Assembly: GCA_903904815.1 (NCBI GenBank)
Contig: CAIVDU010000034.1
Span: 17,167-81,166 of the forward strand
Direction: 5' to 3'
DNA length: 64,000 bases
From: an uncultured Armatimonadota bacterium
Lineage (GTDB): Bacteria; Armatimonadota; Fimbriimonadia; Fimbriimonadales; Fimbriimonadaceae
The notes beneath the pieces are model-generated. The model was not told the origin of the DNA. It worked only from the letters and a program-made list of their open reading frames with translations, and did no database searches. The position numbers and the translations under genes were made by a program. The number at the start of each line of letters is the position of its first letter. Within the stretch, counting starts at the first letter, position 1. Positions 1 through 9,077 of this stretch are shown here, piece after piece.

Positions 1-753
1 CACCTGACTGCCGAACTATTGGGCTTCGATCACCCCTGCCGCAACTCGCTCGACGCCGTATCGGATCGAGACTTTGCCCTTGAGTTCCTGAGCACGGCTT
101 CGATATGTAGCATGCATCTATCCCGTCTCGCCGAAGAACTCGTGAACTGGTCGAGTACTCCCTGGGGCTTCATTCGCCTCTCGGACATGTTCTCAACTGG
201 TAGCTCGATCATGCCCCAGAAGCGAAATCCCGACGCCGCCGAGTTGGTCCGAGGAAAGATGGGCCGAATCGCCGGTGGGTGGACGTCCCTGCTGATGACC
301 ATGAAGGGCTTGCCGCTGACCTACAACAAGGACATGCAGGAAGATAAGGAGCCGGTTTTCGAGGCCTATGAGCAGTGGCGAATCTGCGTGCAGGTGATGA
401 CAGGCATGGTGGGCGACTTTACGGTGAATGCGCCTCGAATGCGCGAAGTGGCCGCTCAAGGATATGCCACGGCCACCGATCTTGCCGACTGGTTAGTTCG
501 AACACTTCAACTTCCCTTCCGACAGGCACACCACGTGACGGCTCGGATCGTGAAAGCGGCCAATGAGGCTGGCTGTGAACTGGTGGATCTCCCTCTTGCG
601 TTGATGCAAGAGGTCGAACCGAGAATTACTCAGGAAGTGTACGGTGTCCTTACCGTCGAAGCTTCGGTCGCGAGTCGGCAAAGCTTCGGAGGAACCTCAC
701 CGGTGAGGGTCCGGGAAGCGATTGCCGCTGCTCGGGCAACCTACGGCCCATAG
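1..753 (+). CDS. argH: Argininosuccinate lyase, C-terminal part (5' end outside window)
   Basis: This is the last step of arginine biosynthesis: cleavage of argininosuccinate to arginine and fumarate in the cytoplasm. The reading frame is open from the first base of the window, so about 250 C-terminal residues are present and the N-terminal part lies upstream. The fumarase/aspartase superfamily signature [12 protein letters not shown] begins at nt 199; its loop carries the catalytic serine in this family. The following [15 protein letters not shown] stretch is typical of ArgH rather than of fumarase or adenylosuccinate lyase. The C-terminal helical region (FRQAHHVT and the GGTSP motif near the end) is intact. 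The gene is convergent with the next one, with one base between the stop codons. Nothing suggests that it is broken. Identification is firm from the motifs. Confidence 0.95.
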   Translation, partial: HLTAELLGFDHPCRNSLDAVSDRDFALEFLSTASICSMHLSRLAEELVNWSSTPWGFIRLSDMFSTGSSIMPQKRNPDAAELVRGKMGRIAGGWTSLLMTMKGLPLTYNKDMQEDKEPVFEAYEQWRICVQVMTGMVGDFTVNAPRMREVAAQGYATATDLADWLVRTLQLPFRQAHHVTARIVKAANEAGCELVDLPLALMQEVEPRITQEVYGVLTVEASVASRQSFGGTSPVRVREAIAAARATYGP

Positions 754-754
754 T

Positions 755-1216
755 TCAAGAAGGACGCCTCTTGGGGCCGTCGTAGATCTTGATCACTCGT
801 GAGGGCGGCGAGGGATCTTCGCGACCCGCAGCCAGAGCCGAAGCCTGAAGGATCAATTCCTCGATATACGGATCATGGAGTGTTTGCTCCGACTTGAGGC
901 GAATATGTCTAACTTGGTTGCCTTGTCCCTTCAGCCGTCGTTCTGGATCGTCGAGTTTGGCGCCCCAACCGAACACGAGGGTGACGTGGTCGCCGTAAAC
1001 GGCGATATTTACGAAGATGTCCCTGGTTTTAGGAGTGTAGGAGAAGCCGGCACAAACGGCGGCAGTGGCATCGAAATGCAGTTCCGTGACGGGCCAGAGG
1101 AGCCTAAGAAGCGTCTCACGGCACCTGAGAGCTTGCTCCTGCACGCCTTCTGGGTAAGGCGCCAGGAATTCGACCAATTCAATCGGTTCCTCTCGGCAAT
1201 AGTCGTCACCTTTCAT
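755..1216 (-). CDS. DUF1801 (YdhG-like) domain protein
   Basis: A 153-residue cytoplasmic protein resembling the DUF1801/YdhG fold. Features seen are the N-terminal helix with EFLAPYPEGVQEQALRCRE, the central FSYTPKTRDIFVNIAVYGDHVTLVFGW region (cited in parts: strand FVNIA, strand VTLVFGW) and the LKGQGNQVRHIRLKS segment that is typical of these small proteins. The biochemical function of the family is unknown. The open frame continues upstream to 1423, but the ATG at 1216 is preferred because GGAAG lies about 8 nt upstream and the extra residues are basic, low-complexity and unlike the family. It is the last gene of a leftward group after the coiled-coil protein. Confidence 0.75.
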   Translation of the reverse strand: MKGDDYCREEPIELVEFLAPYPEGVQEQALRCRETLLRLLWPVTELHFDATAAVCAGFSYTPKTRDIFVNIAVYGDHVTLVFGWGAKLDDPERRLKGQGNQVRHIRLKSEQTLHDPYIEELILQASALAAGREDPSPPSRVIKIYDGPKRRPS

Positions 1217-1361
1217 TTTGAAAACTTCCGAGGTTAGAGACGCAACCGGAACCTCAGTCGGAGCATCTACATCAGTCGTGGCGTAGCCGTGGGCTCCTGT
1301 CCAAGACCGTGGCTGACCAACGCCTCGAAATTTCAGTGACCCCACGTCGATTCGCCGGAGG

Positions 1362-1679
1362 CTATTTGCGTGGGAACTTGACCTTCTTTTGAAGCTGAGC
1401 GTGCTCCTCTTGTAGCGACTCATGCTTTGCGCGGAGTTGTTCAGTCACTCGTTCAGCTTGTTCGGACGCCTTCTTCTGAGTGGCGATCTTCGCCCGAAGC
1501 CGTTCCTTGTCTTTTCGCAGTTCTTCGGCCTGGTTTTCGGCGGCAATTTTCGCCTTTTGAAGAGCAGCAACCTTGGCTTGGAGCTGGCTGTTCTCTTTTT
1601 TCAAGACTTCCAACTGACTCTGGAGGTTTGCTTTGCTCGAAATGAGTACAGCGTAGGCACGGCGCAGAATGGGTTTCAT
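1362..1679 (-). CDS. Small coiled-coil protein
   Basis: A 105-residue protein that is almost entirely charged heptad-like sequence: residues about 15-100 are rich in Lys, Glu, Gln and Ala with regular Leu and Ala spacing (for example LQSQLEVLKKENSQLQAK), so a long parallel coiled coil is expected. No domain or enzyme motif is visible. The ATG at 1679 (MKPILRRAYAVL) is chosen because the extra 32 residues in the longer frame have an unnatural composition and would overlap the preceding glycosidase gene. It lies 67 nt after that gene on the same strand and may be cotranscribed. Function unknown. Confidence 0.6.
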   Translation of the reverse strand: MKPILRRAYAVLISSKANLQSQLEVLKKENSQLQAKVAALQKAKIAAENQAEELRKDKERLRAKIATQKKASEQAERVTEQLRAKHESLQEEHAQLQKKVKFPRK

Positions 1680-1746
1680 GAGTTGAAACGCCGTGGAATA
1701 TCCGACGCACGAGTAGTGTATCGAACTGCTAGCCGGGGACGCACAG

Positions 1747-3639
1747 TTAAAGCCGCCGCGAAACTCGTTCACCACGAGCCTCTAGCACGTCCGAGTTCCC
1801 ATCCGATAATCGAGCCCAACCGGGCCCTGCTTCAACGGTGTACCTCCGACCATGAATTGGGACGTTTTTCAGGACGAGCGTGGAGGTCTGGGCGCCGTTC
1901 AGCGTGACTCGTCCGTCCGCCTCGATGGCACAGATACTCTCGAGACCGACGAGGTTCATCAGGGCGCCCCAGGTGTAGTGTTTATCCCCCATCACAACCC
2001 CTTGGTCACTTCGAAAGTTCTCTCCGCACCAACCTCGTTGGGTCCAGTTTCGCATGAACAATTCCACGTTCTTGGACGCGAACTCGGCCTCAAGCCCAGG
2101 TGACGCATAGCGATGGAGACCCTGAAACACAAGGAAATTGACGGGGGCCCAAACGGTCCCGTGCCAATAGCCTTGGTCTGGCCAGGCTGGGTCGTCGTAG
2201 GAGACCGTCGGGAGAATCCAACGTCCCCAGAACTTCTTGGGGTCCGTCATGACGGAGATGACAGACTTGGCCTGAGCTCGCGAAGGGGCGCCGCAAATCA
2301 AGGGATAGAAGTTCATCGGCGTGAGCCGCGTTAGGAACTGGCCACCCTTCGAATCCCACTTGCGACTGCAGTACATCCCGAGGGCGGGATTCCACAGACG
2401 TTCGTTGATGCGTTTATTGGTTTCGTCGTGTTCCTTGCGGAGCGCCTTGGCGTTTACGTGATCTCCGACCGCGTCCGCGATATGAGCCAAGTTTTCGGCA
2501 TCCATCGACCACAGGGCATTCAGGTCCACCGCGTCCGTATCAAGTGTCGAGCCGACCATTTCTGAGTCGGCATATTGAGGGGTGTCATCCCAGCCGGTCT
2601 CCCACAGCGCTCCCTGCTTCCCTGCCTTATCGCTTCCCCACTCCAACAGGCCGTTGTGGTCTCCGTCTCGGAACTTTGGCCACCAACGATGCCATGCGAG
2701 CAGGCGCGGATAGACCTCCCTGAGGAAATCGGTGTCCGGCCAACGTTGGTGCATCTTCCAGATGCAGAGGCTTCCAACCGGAGGTTGGGATCGGTCGTTG
2801 GACGCTCGTCCATTATCGAACTGCCAATGACCGAAATTAGGGACAAGCCCCTCCGGGGTTTGCCAACTCAAAATCGCACGGACGGTTTCTCGAGCCGTCT
2901 TTGGATCGTCGAGTGAAGCGAGAGCGCCATTGAAGAAGCTGTCCCAGCAAAAGTAAGGCGCGTTGTTCGGATTTCCGCCTGCCCAGCCTCTCGATACCGA
3001 GTGCGCAATGCGATCCTCATCGCTCGCGTAGATTCGACTGTTGTTGAGATTGGAAGGGATCGCAGAGAGGAAGTCGCCCCAGTCGCCAGTTGAAGTTGGC
3101 ATCGTCGCCGCGTAAGCGTCTCGGGCCCGGTCTAGTGCGGCGTCAATCTTCGAGTTGGTAACTTCCTGGACTCCGCCGAAGGTGAAGTGGGTGGGATGTA
3201 GTCGATCCACGCTGACCGTCACGCCCTGCGCATCGCTTGTCGTAGGGGGTGGTTGGCAAGCGAAGATCGCACGGTTGCCTCCCGAGACCGCGACACAGCC
3301 AAGTGGATTCAAGGTGTATTCGGTTCGAACGTCGGGCCAGGATTGCTTGAGCTGAACCTTCACTTGGATGGCTTGTTCAGAGGTCAACCGCCCAACGGCC
3401 ATGTCCCGAACCCGCCCCCATTCGAGCGTCACCGGCTTTCCGTCAATCGTCAAATCCTGACGATGGTAGGATTCATCGGGCGCGGCAACGCCAGCGACAT
3501 AGTCACCGCCAAAGTCGATAACGGCCGCCGACTTAGGGCTCCAGACGATGGAGATGCCGTTGGGCGAAGTGACAAGAAAGTTGCCGATCCGAACGTTCTG
3601 GGGAACCATCGCGAGCAACACCGCTCCCGTGCATAGCAT
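1747..3639 (-). CDS. GH63-like glycoside hydrolase (mannosylglycerate hydrolase/trehalase-like alpha/alpha barrel)
   Basis: A 630-residue protein with a short hydrophobic N-terminus (MLCTGAVLLAMV) that may be a signal sequence. Residues about 20-160 form a beta-rich N-terminal domain, followed by an (alpha/alpha)6 catalytic domain. Motifs resembling the MGH1-like/GH63 clan are PYFCWDSFFNGALAS (Asp at about 233, candidate general acid), LLEWGSDKAG, DTPQYADSEM, DAVDLNALWSMDAENLA, YWHGTVWAPVNFLVFQGL and GWCGENFRSDQG (Glu near residue 550, candidate base). Substrate is not predictable; alpha-glucosidic, mannosylglycerate or trehalose-like substrates are all possible. The start at 3639 has TATTGT exactly 6 nt upstream, consistent with a leaderless message, and no Shine-Dalgarno sequence. 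It is divergent from the beta-helix gene, 77 nt away. Confidence 0.82.
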   Translation of the reverse strand: MLCTGAVLLAMVPQNVRIGNFLVTSPNGISIVWSPKSAAVIDFGGDYVAGVAAPDESYHRQDLTIDGKPVTLEWGRVRDMAVGRLTSEQAIQVKVQLKQSWPDVRTEYTLNPLGCVAVSGGNRAIFACQPPPTTSDAQGVTVSVDRLHPTHFTFGGVQEVTNSKIDAALDRARDAYAATMPTSTGDWGDFLSAIPSNLNNSRIYASDEDRIAHSVSRGWAGGNPNNAPYFCWDSFFNGALASLDDPKTARETVRAILSWQTPEGLVPNFGHWQFDNGRASNDRSQPPVGSLCIWKMHQRWPDTDFLREVYPRLLAWHRWWPKFRDGDHNGLLEWGSDKAGKQGALWETGWDDTPQYADSEMVGSTLDTDAVDLNALWSMDAENLAHIADAVGDHVNAKALRKEHDETNKRINERLWNPALGMYCSRKWDSKGGQFLTRLTPMNFYPLICGAPSRAQAKSVISVMTDPKKFWGRWILPTVSYDDPAWPDQGYWHGTVWAPVNFLVFQGLHRYASPGLEAEFASKNVELFMRNWTQRGWCGENFRSDQGVVMGDKHYTWGALMNLVGLESICAIEADGRVTLNGAQTSTLVLKNVPIHGRRYTVEAGPGWARLSDGNSDVLEARGERVSRRL

Positions 3640-3645
3640 GGGCTG

Positions 3646-3651
3646 ACAATA
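3646..3651 (-). promoter_or_regulatory. -10-like hexamer of a probable leaderless start (GH63-like gene)
   Basis: On the minus strand TATTGT is followed by six bases (CAGCCC) and then the ATG at 3639. With the usual 6-7 nt from a -10 element to the transcription start, the message would begin at the start codon. No convincing -35 was found. Confidence 0.4.
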
Positions 3652-3716
3652 CCCCTATGAAGGCTCACAGGCGCATCATGGATCTCAGTTCATGCAATCG
3701 TGGGTAGGCTCGCCTC

Positions 3717-5642
3717 ATGCTTCCCCTCATGGGTTTCGTCAGCGCCGATGCGATCTACGTTTCTGCGAAAGGTATCGATGGTTGGTCGGGTACGCGTTCG
3801 CACCCGGTGGCAACGATAGCCAGGGCGATTGAATTGGCTCGGGAAGGTCACGTACATCGAGTCGTCGTCGGCCCCGGTGAGTATCCACAAGAAGATTCAA
3901 TCACCCTCGACTCCCGAGATTCCGGACTGACGATTGAAGCAATGAAGGGCGCCCGCCCCCTCGTCACCGGCGCGGTCGTCATATCTTCTGCCTCGATAAG
4001 GTTGAGCACGGACCTCGACCTTCAGCGCCGAGTGAAGTCTCTCGATTCGAAAGCGGAAGCATATCGCATCGATCTTAAATCGATTCCCTCTCTATCCTTT
4101 TCGCCATTCACGCCCTACGGGTTTCCACGACCGATCATCGCAGGCCCTTCGGAACTATTCGGCGGCTCATCACCCATGACGATCGCCCGTTGGCCGAACG
4201 AAGGATTCACGACGATCAAATCCGTTCGAGAGCCGGGAAATGGCGAGTACGAACATGACAAACCAGCCCGGCGTCCGGTTTTCTCGGCAGTCACCGACCG
4301 GGCAAAGCTGTGGAAATCCATCGACAACGCATGGCTGTTCGGCTACTGGAAATTCGATTGGGCGGACGAGACGATCAAGCTGCGCTCGGTCGACCCTCAA
4401 ACCGGTGAGATCACTCTTGAGACTCCCCACACCTACGGCGTGGACCCTGGAGTTCCGTTTTATGTGGAGAACCTGCCTGAGGAGCTTGATGCCGTCGGTG
4501 AATATTACGCCGACCCACAACAGTCAACGGTGGACTTTGTCGCCGAGAGTGGCAAGCCCGCGGTCTATCGATTATCGAGACTCGGGAAGCCATTGATCAC
4601 ACTCAACCACGCAGACCGAGTGACTCTTCGCGGCCTAGACTTCGCCTATTCTCGCGGGGATGGCGCGAATCTCGAATCGTGTGCCAGCACCCAACTCGAA
4701 GGCTGCCGATTTTACAACCTCGGCGAGCGTGGCGCGATCATTAATAACGGGAGCGATTCTGGACTTGAGGGATGTGACGTCTGGAATACAGGAGAAGGCG
4801 GTGTCGTTTTAAGCGGAGGCGACCGTGCTAGTCTTCGGCCAGCTCACTTGTTTGTCGACAACTGCGACATCCACAACTATCAGCGCCGGAGCCAAACCTA
4901 TCGGCCAGGGGTCATGATCTCCGGCGTGGGAAACCGCGTTTACCATTGCGCGATTCACGACGCTCCTCACTCGGCAATCATTTTCGGTGGCAATGATCAT
5001 GTGATTGAGAAGAATGAGTTCTATCGCACGATCTCGCGGACCGGGGATGGTGGCGTGGTTTACACGGGTCGAGACTGGACAGCTCGTGGGACTGAAATTC
5101 GTTACAACTATTTCCACGACAACATCGGACTGAGCAAGTGGGAACCGGCGATCTACTTCGACGATCTCGCTTCGGGCCTCAAGGCAATTGGGAACGTCAT
5201 TGAACGATGCCACTGGGGTTTCTTAATTGGAGGCGGACGTGACAACTTGCTAGCTGAAAACAAGCTCATTGACTGCAAATTAGGGTTCGACTGTGACGCA
5301 CGCGGGCTGGGATGGGCGAAGACATCCAAGCCGACCATGATGGACAGACTGAATGCAGTGCCATACGAGGGCAGCGTCTGGAAGACCGCCTACCCTTCCC
5401 TCGGGCAAATCTTAGATTCTGATCCTATGGCCCCGGCCGGAAACGTCATCCGAGACAATCTCCTGATCCGTAGCGGCAAGCTCAAAGACCGAGTGGAGGC
5501 GCCGTTTGACAAGACCACGCTTTGGACCAACAATAACGATCAATCCAGCATCACCAAACCCACTTCATTTAAGCCTCGGATTAGCCATTGGGGGCTCCTC
5601 AATGATCCGATTCGGAAGACGTTACCATCCTCATTCAAGTGA
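3717..5642 (+). CDS. Right-handed parallel beta-helix protein (pectate-lyase-like fold)
   Basis: A 641-residue protein whose N-terminus (IYVSAKGIDGWSGTRSHP, then VATIARAIELAREG) is the classic start of secreted parallel beta-helix proteins, with IYVS.G.D..G....P and a PF-like helix. Residues about 290-530 contain repeated short coils with N- and G-rich turns (LEGCRFYNLGERGAIINNG, HLFVDNCDIHNYQR, NRVYHCAIHDAPHSAI, EIRYNYFHDN, KAIGNVIERCH), the pattern of right-handed beta-helix (NosD/pectate lyase-like) repeats. No unequivocal catalytic motif is visible; a polysaccharide lyase, glycosidase or adhesin role is possible. The leader is short, so export is likely but not proven. The ATG at 3717 follows TAGGCT by exactly 6 nt. 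It is convergent with the glycosyltransferase gene downstream. Confidence 0.8.
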   Translation: MLPLMGFVSADAIYVSAKGIDGWSGTRSHPVATIARAIELAREGHVHRVVVGPGEYPQEDSITLDSRDSGLTIEAMKGARPLVTGAVVISSASIRLSTDLDLQRRVKSLDSKAEAYRIDLKSIPSLSFSPFTPYGFPRPIIAGPSELFGGSSPMTIARWPNEGFTTIKSVREPGNGEYEHDKPARRPVFSAVTDRAKLWKSIDNAWLFGYWKFDWADETIKLRSVDPQTGEITLETPHTYGVDPGVPFYVENLPEELDAVGEYYADPQQSTVDFVAESGKPAVYRLSRLGKPLITLNHADRVTLRGLDFAYSRGDGANLESCASTQLEGCRFYNLGERGAIINNGSDSGLEGCDVWNTGEGGVVLSGGDRASLRPAHLFVDNCDIHNYQRRSQTYRPGVMISGVGNRVYHCAIHDAPHSAIIFGGNDHVIEKNEFYRTISRTGDGGVVYTGRDWTARGTEIRYNYFHDNIGLSKWEPAIYFDDLASGLKAIGNVIERCHWGFLIGGGRDNLLAENKLIDCKLGFDCDARGLGWAKTSKPTMMDRLNAVPYEGSVWKTAYPSLGQILDSDPMAPAGNVIRDNLLIRSGKLKDRVEAPFDKTTLWTNNNDQSSITKPTSFKPRISHWGLLNDPIRKTLPSSFK

Positions 5643-5651
5643 GACCCAGCC

Positions 5652-5674
5652 CCCTCTTGACCAAATCGAGAGGG
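5652..5674. terminator. Hairpin between convergent genes
   Basis: CCCTCTTGA (5652-5660) pairs with TCGAGAGGG (5666-5674), a 9-bp stem with one G-T pair and a 5-nt loop, followed by AAAAAA on the plus strand. It lies between the convergent beta-helix and glycosyltransferase genes. A role as transcription terminator is inferred from position; the typical U tract is missing on the plus strand. Confidence 0.45.
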
Positions 5675-5688
5675 AAAAAATTTAACGG

Positions 5689-7932
5689 CTAGAGGAGAAT
5701 TCGCTTCTGAAGCGAGACTTGGTTTGGACCGGAGGCATCCATTGCCACCCGGATATCGTTCAGGGCGCATATGAACGATAAGGTCGACTCGGCCCCTTCG
5801 TTTCGATTGACTCGATCCGGATGGAGGCCATCGTGACATCCGCCACTCATCGGGTCGTAGACCGGTAACCCCAACGAGTTTGCGCCGAGGAACCAGCGGA
5901 ATGCCCGGTGAGCTTCCTCGAGCCATATTGGGTCTGCGGTGACTTTGTACGCGGAAATACAGGCCGACACGGCGGAGGCCGCTTCGATCGGCTGCTGATC
6001 GAAGCGACTTAACTCCGAGCCTCGGCGATAGAACCCGTTCGTGCCAATGGGAGCGAACAGTCCAGAAGGCGTTGATTGAAGGTTCATAAGCCAAGCCAAC
6101 GATTTCAAACCCGCATCCAAAAACTGATGATTGACGATTGCTTCACCGGCGAGTAACAGCGCTTGGGATATCCGAGCGTTACCATAGGTTGCGCCCTCCT
6201 CGAACCAGGGCCAATCCTCTGATGCGCTGACCTCGAATTGCTGCCAAATGCGATTCGCCATGGTGTGGCGAAGAACTTGAACGGAATATTCGTGTGGGAA
6301 AGCCTGCAAGTATTCCTCAGTGCCAAGCACCGCATAGGCCCAAGTGCGAAGACTAGTCGTCTTGTACAGTGCCGGAGCGCTTGTTTCAAAGAGCACCTTG
6401 GCGATGTCTCGCCTGGATTGATCCTGGCATCGATGGACCATGGCCCCGAGGGACCACACGGACCGACCGTGGGAGTCGTCGGATCCTGCTTCTTCCAGCC
6501 AGGTGCGATCATAACCCATGAAGTTCCGAAACCGTCCGTTCTTGCCATTAAACGCGTACAGAACGAAGCTCAAATACCGGCTCTGAAGCAAGGACAAGTC
6601 GTTGCTGAGCGGACCATTTGTCTCCATTTGGGCGGTGAATAGGAGGGCTCTCGCGTTGTCATCAACGCAATAGCCTTCGGACCGATTCGGGACAGTGAAG
6701 GTCGCGTGTTGGATGATTCCTGTGTCATCACTCAGATCTTTCAGGTGCTTGAGATTCAGGATCGGCAAGGAGTTTTCGAATGGAGATTTCATCGTCGGGG
6801 GGCGCACCAACGACTTCAGGCGTTCTGCATTCTCGCGCTTCGCCCGGGCGAACGAAGCCAAGTAGCAGCGTCCAACCTCTGGCCAAAGCATCTGCTTTCC
6901 AAACTGAGCGGCCAGGCGTCCCATCTCATTCCGAGTCTCGGGGGAAGCCTGAAGTGCCAAGACCGCCTCGGCGATGGAACCGGGGTCGCGAAACTTCACG
7001 AGCACGCCGCGGCCGTCGGCCAGTAGTTCCTCGGCGTACCAGTAAGGCGTGGAGATCACCGCTTTGCCGGCGCCGACCGAATAGGCCAAGGTTCCGGAAG
7101 TGATTTGCTTCGGGTTTAGGTAAGGCGTGACGTAAATGTCCATCGCCGACAGGTATTCGACGAGTTCTTCGGTGCTTACGAACCGGTCGACGAATCGGAC
7201 GTTTGCTGACACTCCCAATCGCTCCGCCAGGTCAACCAGGCTCTCTCGATAGGCTTCGCCAGAGTTTGCCCTGACGTGAGGATGCGTAGCGCCGACCACC
7301 ACGTAGGTGGCGCCTGGATGCTCAGCGACAATCTTGGGCATTGCCTCGATGACAAACTGGATCCCCTTATCAGGGGAGAGTAATCCAAAGGTGAGAATCA
7401 TCGGGCCGTCAATTCGGAGGGTTTCTCGGAACTCCTTCCCGTGAGACTCTCGGATATCAGGAATTCCGTGAGGAATGAGGTCGATCTTTTCCAGCGGCAC
7501 CTCATGAACTTCGACGAGGAATCCCACCGCTCGCTTGCTCATCACGATCACTCGCTCCGAGAGTTGGAGTAACTCATCCAGCACGGCCTTTTGAGACGGG
7601 GACGGATCGCGAAGCACGGTATGAAGGGTCGTGACGATCGGCATCTTTGCCTCCCGGACTAGGTTCATGAGATAGCATCCGGCATCACCCCCGAAAATTC
7701 CATATTCGTGTTGCACGGAGAGAACGTCATATCCCAGCCGGTTGATGTGGGCGGCGGCCGGACCGTAAGCGGCAGCGTCACAATCGGAAATCTGGTAGCA
7801 GACTCGGTCGGGGTATTCGTAGCCGCCGTGGTCGCTCATCGCAACAGATCCGATCTCGAGGGTGCTATCCAAGTCGGCCAAAGTATTAGCCAAATCAGCG
7901 GAGAAGGTCGCGATTCCGCACTGCCGGGGCAA
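5689..7932 (-). CDS. GT4 family glycosyltransferase with C-terminal alpha/alpha-like domain
   Basis: Residues about 1-370 form a GT-B glycosyltransferase of family 4. PRQCGIATFSADLA is the N-terminal loop of this subgroup, VLSVQHEYGIFGGDAG an N-domain motif, LTFGLLSPDKGIQFVIEAMP the start of the C-domain, and SGTLAYSVGAGKAVISTPYWYAEELL contains the E-x7-E-like sugar-nucleotide region. Residues about 385-747 are a second domain with YCVDDNARALLFTAQ, SDDSHGRSVWSLGA and WPWFEEGATYGNARISQALL, resembling an alpha/alpha toroid. In such two-domain proteins this part is of unknown function. The start is uncertain: the in-frame residues just upstream (LLGSYL) continue the family's (S)TYPPR-type N-terminus, but the only canonical start before the upstream stop is the TTG at 7932, with GGAAG 4 nt before it. 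Probably intracellular, making a glycolipid, glucan or osmolyte. Confidence 0.85.
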   Translation of the reverse strand: MPRQCGIATFSADLANTLADLDSTLEIGSVAMSDHGGYEYPDRVCYQISDCDAAAYGPAAAHINRLGYDVLSVQHEYGIFGGDAGCYLMNLVREAKMPIVTTLHTVLRDPSPSQKAVLDELLQLSERVIVMSKRAVGFLVEVHEVPLEKIDLIPHGIPDIRESHGKEFRETLRIDGPMILTFGLLSPDKGIQFVIEAMPKIVAEHPGATYVVVGATHPHVRANSGEAYRESLVDLAERLGVSANVRFVDRFVSTEELVEYLSAMDIYVTPYLNPKQITSGTLAYSVGAGKAVISTPYWYAEELLADGRGVLVKFRDPGSIAEAVLALQASPETRNEMGRLAAQFGKQMLWPEVGRCYLASFARAKRENAERLKSLVRPPTMKSPFENSLPILNLKHLKDLSDDTGIIQHATFTVPNRSEGYCVDDNARALLFTAQMETNGPLSNDLSLLQSRYLSFVLYAFNGKNGRFRNFMGYDRTWLEEAGSDDSHGRSVWSLGAMVHRCQDQSRRDIAKVLFETSAPALYKTTSLRTWAYAVLGTEEYLQAFPHEYSVQVLRHTMANRIWQQFEVSASEDWPWFEEGATYGNARISQALLLAGEAIVNHQFLDAGLKSLAWLMNLQSTPSGLFAPIGTNGFYRRGSELSRFDQQPIEAASAVSACISAYKVTADPIWLEEAHRAFRWFLGANSLGLPVYDPMSGGCHDGLHPDRVNRNEGAESTLSFICALNDIRVAMDASGPNQVSLQKRILL

Positions 7933-8422
7933 GTAGCTTCCAAGAAGTGCGATTTGGTGTAGGGGCTTTCGCGAAACCTGGGATCCGTTATATTTTACTA
8001 TAAATCACTTTACCTGTATTTTGAGACGGTATTTAGAATAATGACAAAGCTCGTAATTGATACTAAATATAATTTTAGTAATTTACATCTCTGAGTTTTT
8101 GCGCGATTGTTTGGCTCATACGGGTCTGGCTCTGAGTTCGATGGAAGGGTTCCGGACGAATTACTCTCGATGGCCCACACTCGATCAAGGAATCGTGTGA
8201 TACTGGGAGAGCAACTTCGTAGAGGGGGTTATCTGCCCACTCTGTAACGAGTCGATCCGAACAGACCTTCTCACGGTCTCTTCCTTCTTCTCGCGACGCG
8301 AATGTTTTGTCTTTCAGAACAGGAGTCCCAGTGAGAGTCCCGCTCAACTTCCTCTCAATCAGTTCACTTCCGAAACGCGCCGTTGCGGTTCATGGGGCAA
8401 GGCTGTGGTTGGGTGAGTCGCG
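7933..8422. other. Intergenic region with an AT-rich stretch, no gene seen
   Basis: About 490 bases without a convincing gene. Bases about 7985-8095 are much more AT-rich than the surroundings and contain several TATAAC/TATAGT-like hexamers on the minus strand, so they probably hold the promoter of the glycosyltransferase gene. The remaining 300 bases have no codon-like structure, RNA gene or repeat that I can recognise. Confidence 0.5.
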
Positions 8423-8704
8423 TTGAATGCAGTTCTCTCCATTGAGATGGAATTGCTTCAGCCCGTTACGGTGACCTCGGCAAGTCAGTTGGAAGGACTG
8501 CACCCGAGCCAGATCTCAAGTGTCTCCATTCGGCTCACGGCAACCGGCGAGGGAGAGGCCACTGAGTCGGTCACGTTTAGCGCGCAAGCCGGCGACGCAA
8601 GACTTGCGATTCGCAATCTAGTCGCGCTGGCCCAGAGATCTCAGCCAGGGGGAACTGTGGTGATGGTCTGGTACCAAGGACGGTCTGAAGAGTTCGTGAT
8701 CTGA
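8423..8704 (+). CDS. Small hypothetical protein, ubiquitin/ferredoxin-like size
   Basis: A 93-residue protein (or 85 residues if the ATG at 8447 is used). The composition is globular: alternating polar and hydrophobic residues in VTVTSASQLEGLHPSQISSV and DARLAIRNLVALAQR, and a C-terminal VVMVWYQGRSEEFVI strand. No signal peptide, cysteine cluster or known motif is visible. The TTG start gives no clear ribosome-binding site, and neither does the ATG. It is followed after 25 nt by a tiny lysine-rich gene on the same strand, and the two probably form a unit. Function unknown. Confidence 0.5.
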   Translation: MNAVLSIEMELLQPVTVTSASQLEGLHPSQISSVSIRLTATGEGEATESVTFSAQAGDARLAIRNLVALAQRSQPGGTVVMVWYQGRSEEFVI

Positions 8705-8729
8705 TCCGCCTTCGAGAAAAGTGAAAACC

Positions 8730-8861
8730 ATGGGTGACAAGAAACCAAAGAAGAATTCGTCTGGCAATGCCGACGCACACAAGGCCAAGAATGCCAAACA
8801 GTCCGCCGAGCGTGAAGCGGCAAGGCCAAAGAGTCTTGATAAGAAAAAGGACGGGAAGTAA
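8730..8861 (+). CDS. Tiny lysine-rich basic protein (43 aa)
   Basis: A 43-codon frame reading MGDKKPKKNSSGNADAHK onwards and ending KSLDKKKDGK. More than a quarter of the residues are Lys, with Ala, Asn and Asp making up most of the rest; there is no hydrophobic segment, so a disordered cytoplasmic or nucleic-acid-associated peptide is the simplest reading. It begins 25 nt after the preceding 93-aa gene. GAGAAAAGTGAAAACC precedes the ATG but no strong ribosome-binding site is present. The length is short, but the composition is highly biased and coherent over the whole frame. Function unknown. Confidence 0.5.
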   Translation: MGDKKPKKNSSGNADAHKAKNAKQSAEREAARPKSLDKKKDGK

Positions 8862-9077
8862 CCAGAGCCGCATATTTTGTCAAGCCAGCTTTCTAGTGGC
8901 CGAAGAGCACCGAACAGCATATGGGCAAACACGCTTTAGCACACAATAAATTCGAAACTGCTGGCTCTATGCTTTAAATCTATTTCTTTGTTATAGCTTT
9001 CCTGATAACATAAACCTAGGCGATTTGAATACTTATGTAGGATTGTCTAGCCTGACCTGTTTTCAAGGAGAAACAAA

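Noticed and set aside
8075..8347. 90-codon minus-strand frame in the intergenic region
   Set aside because: No ribosome-binding site, no domain and biased composition; treated as non-coding.
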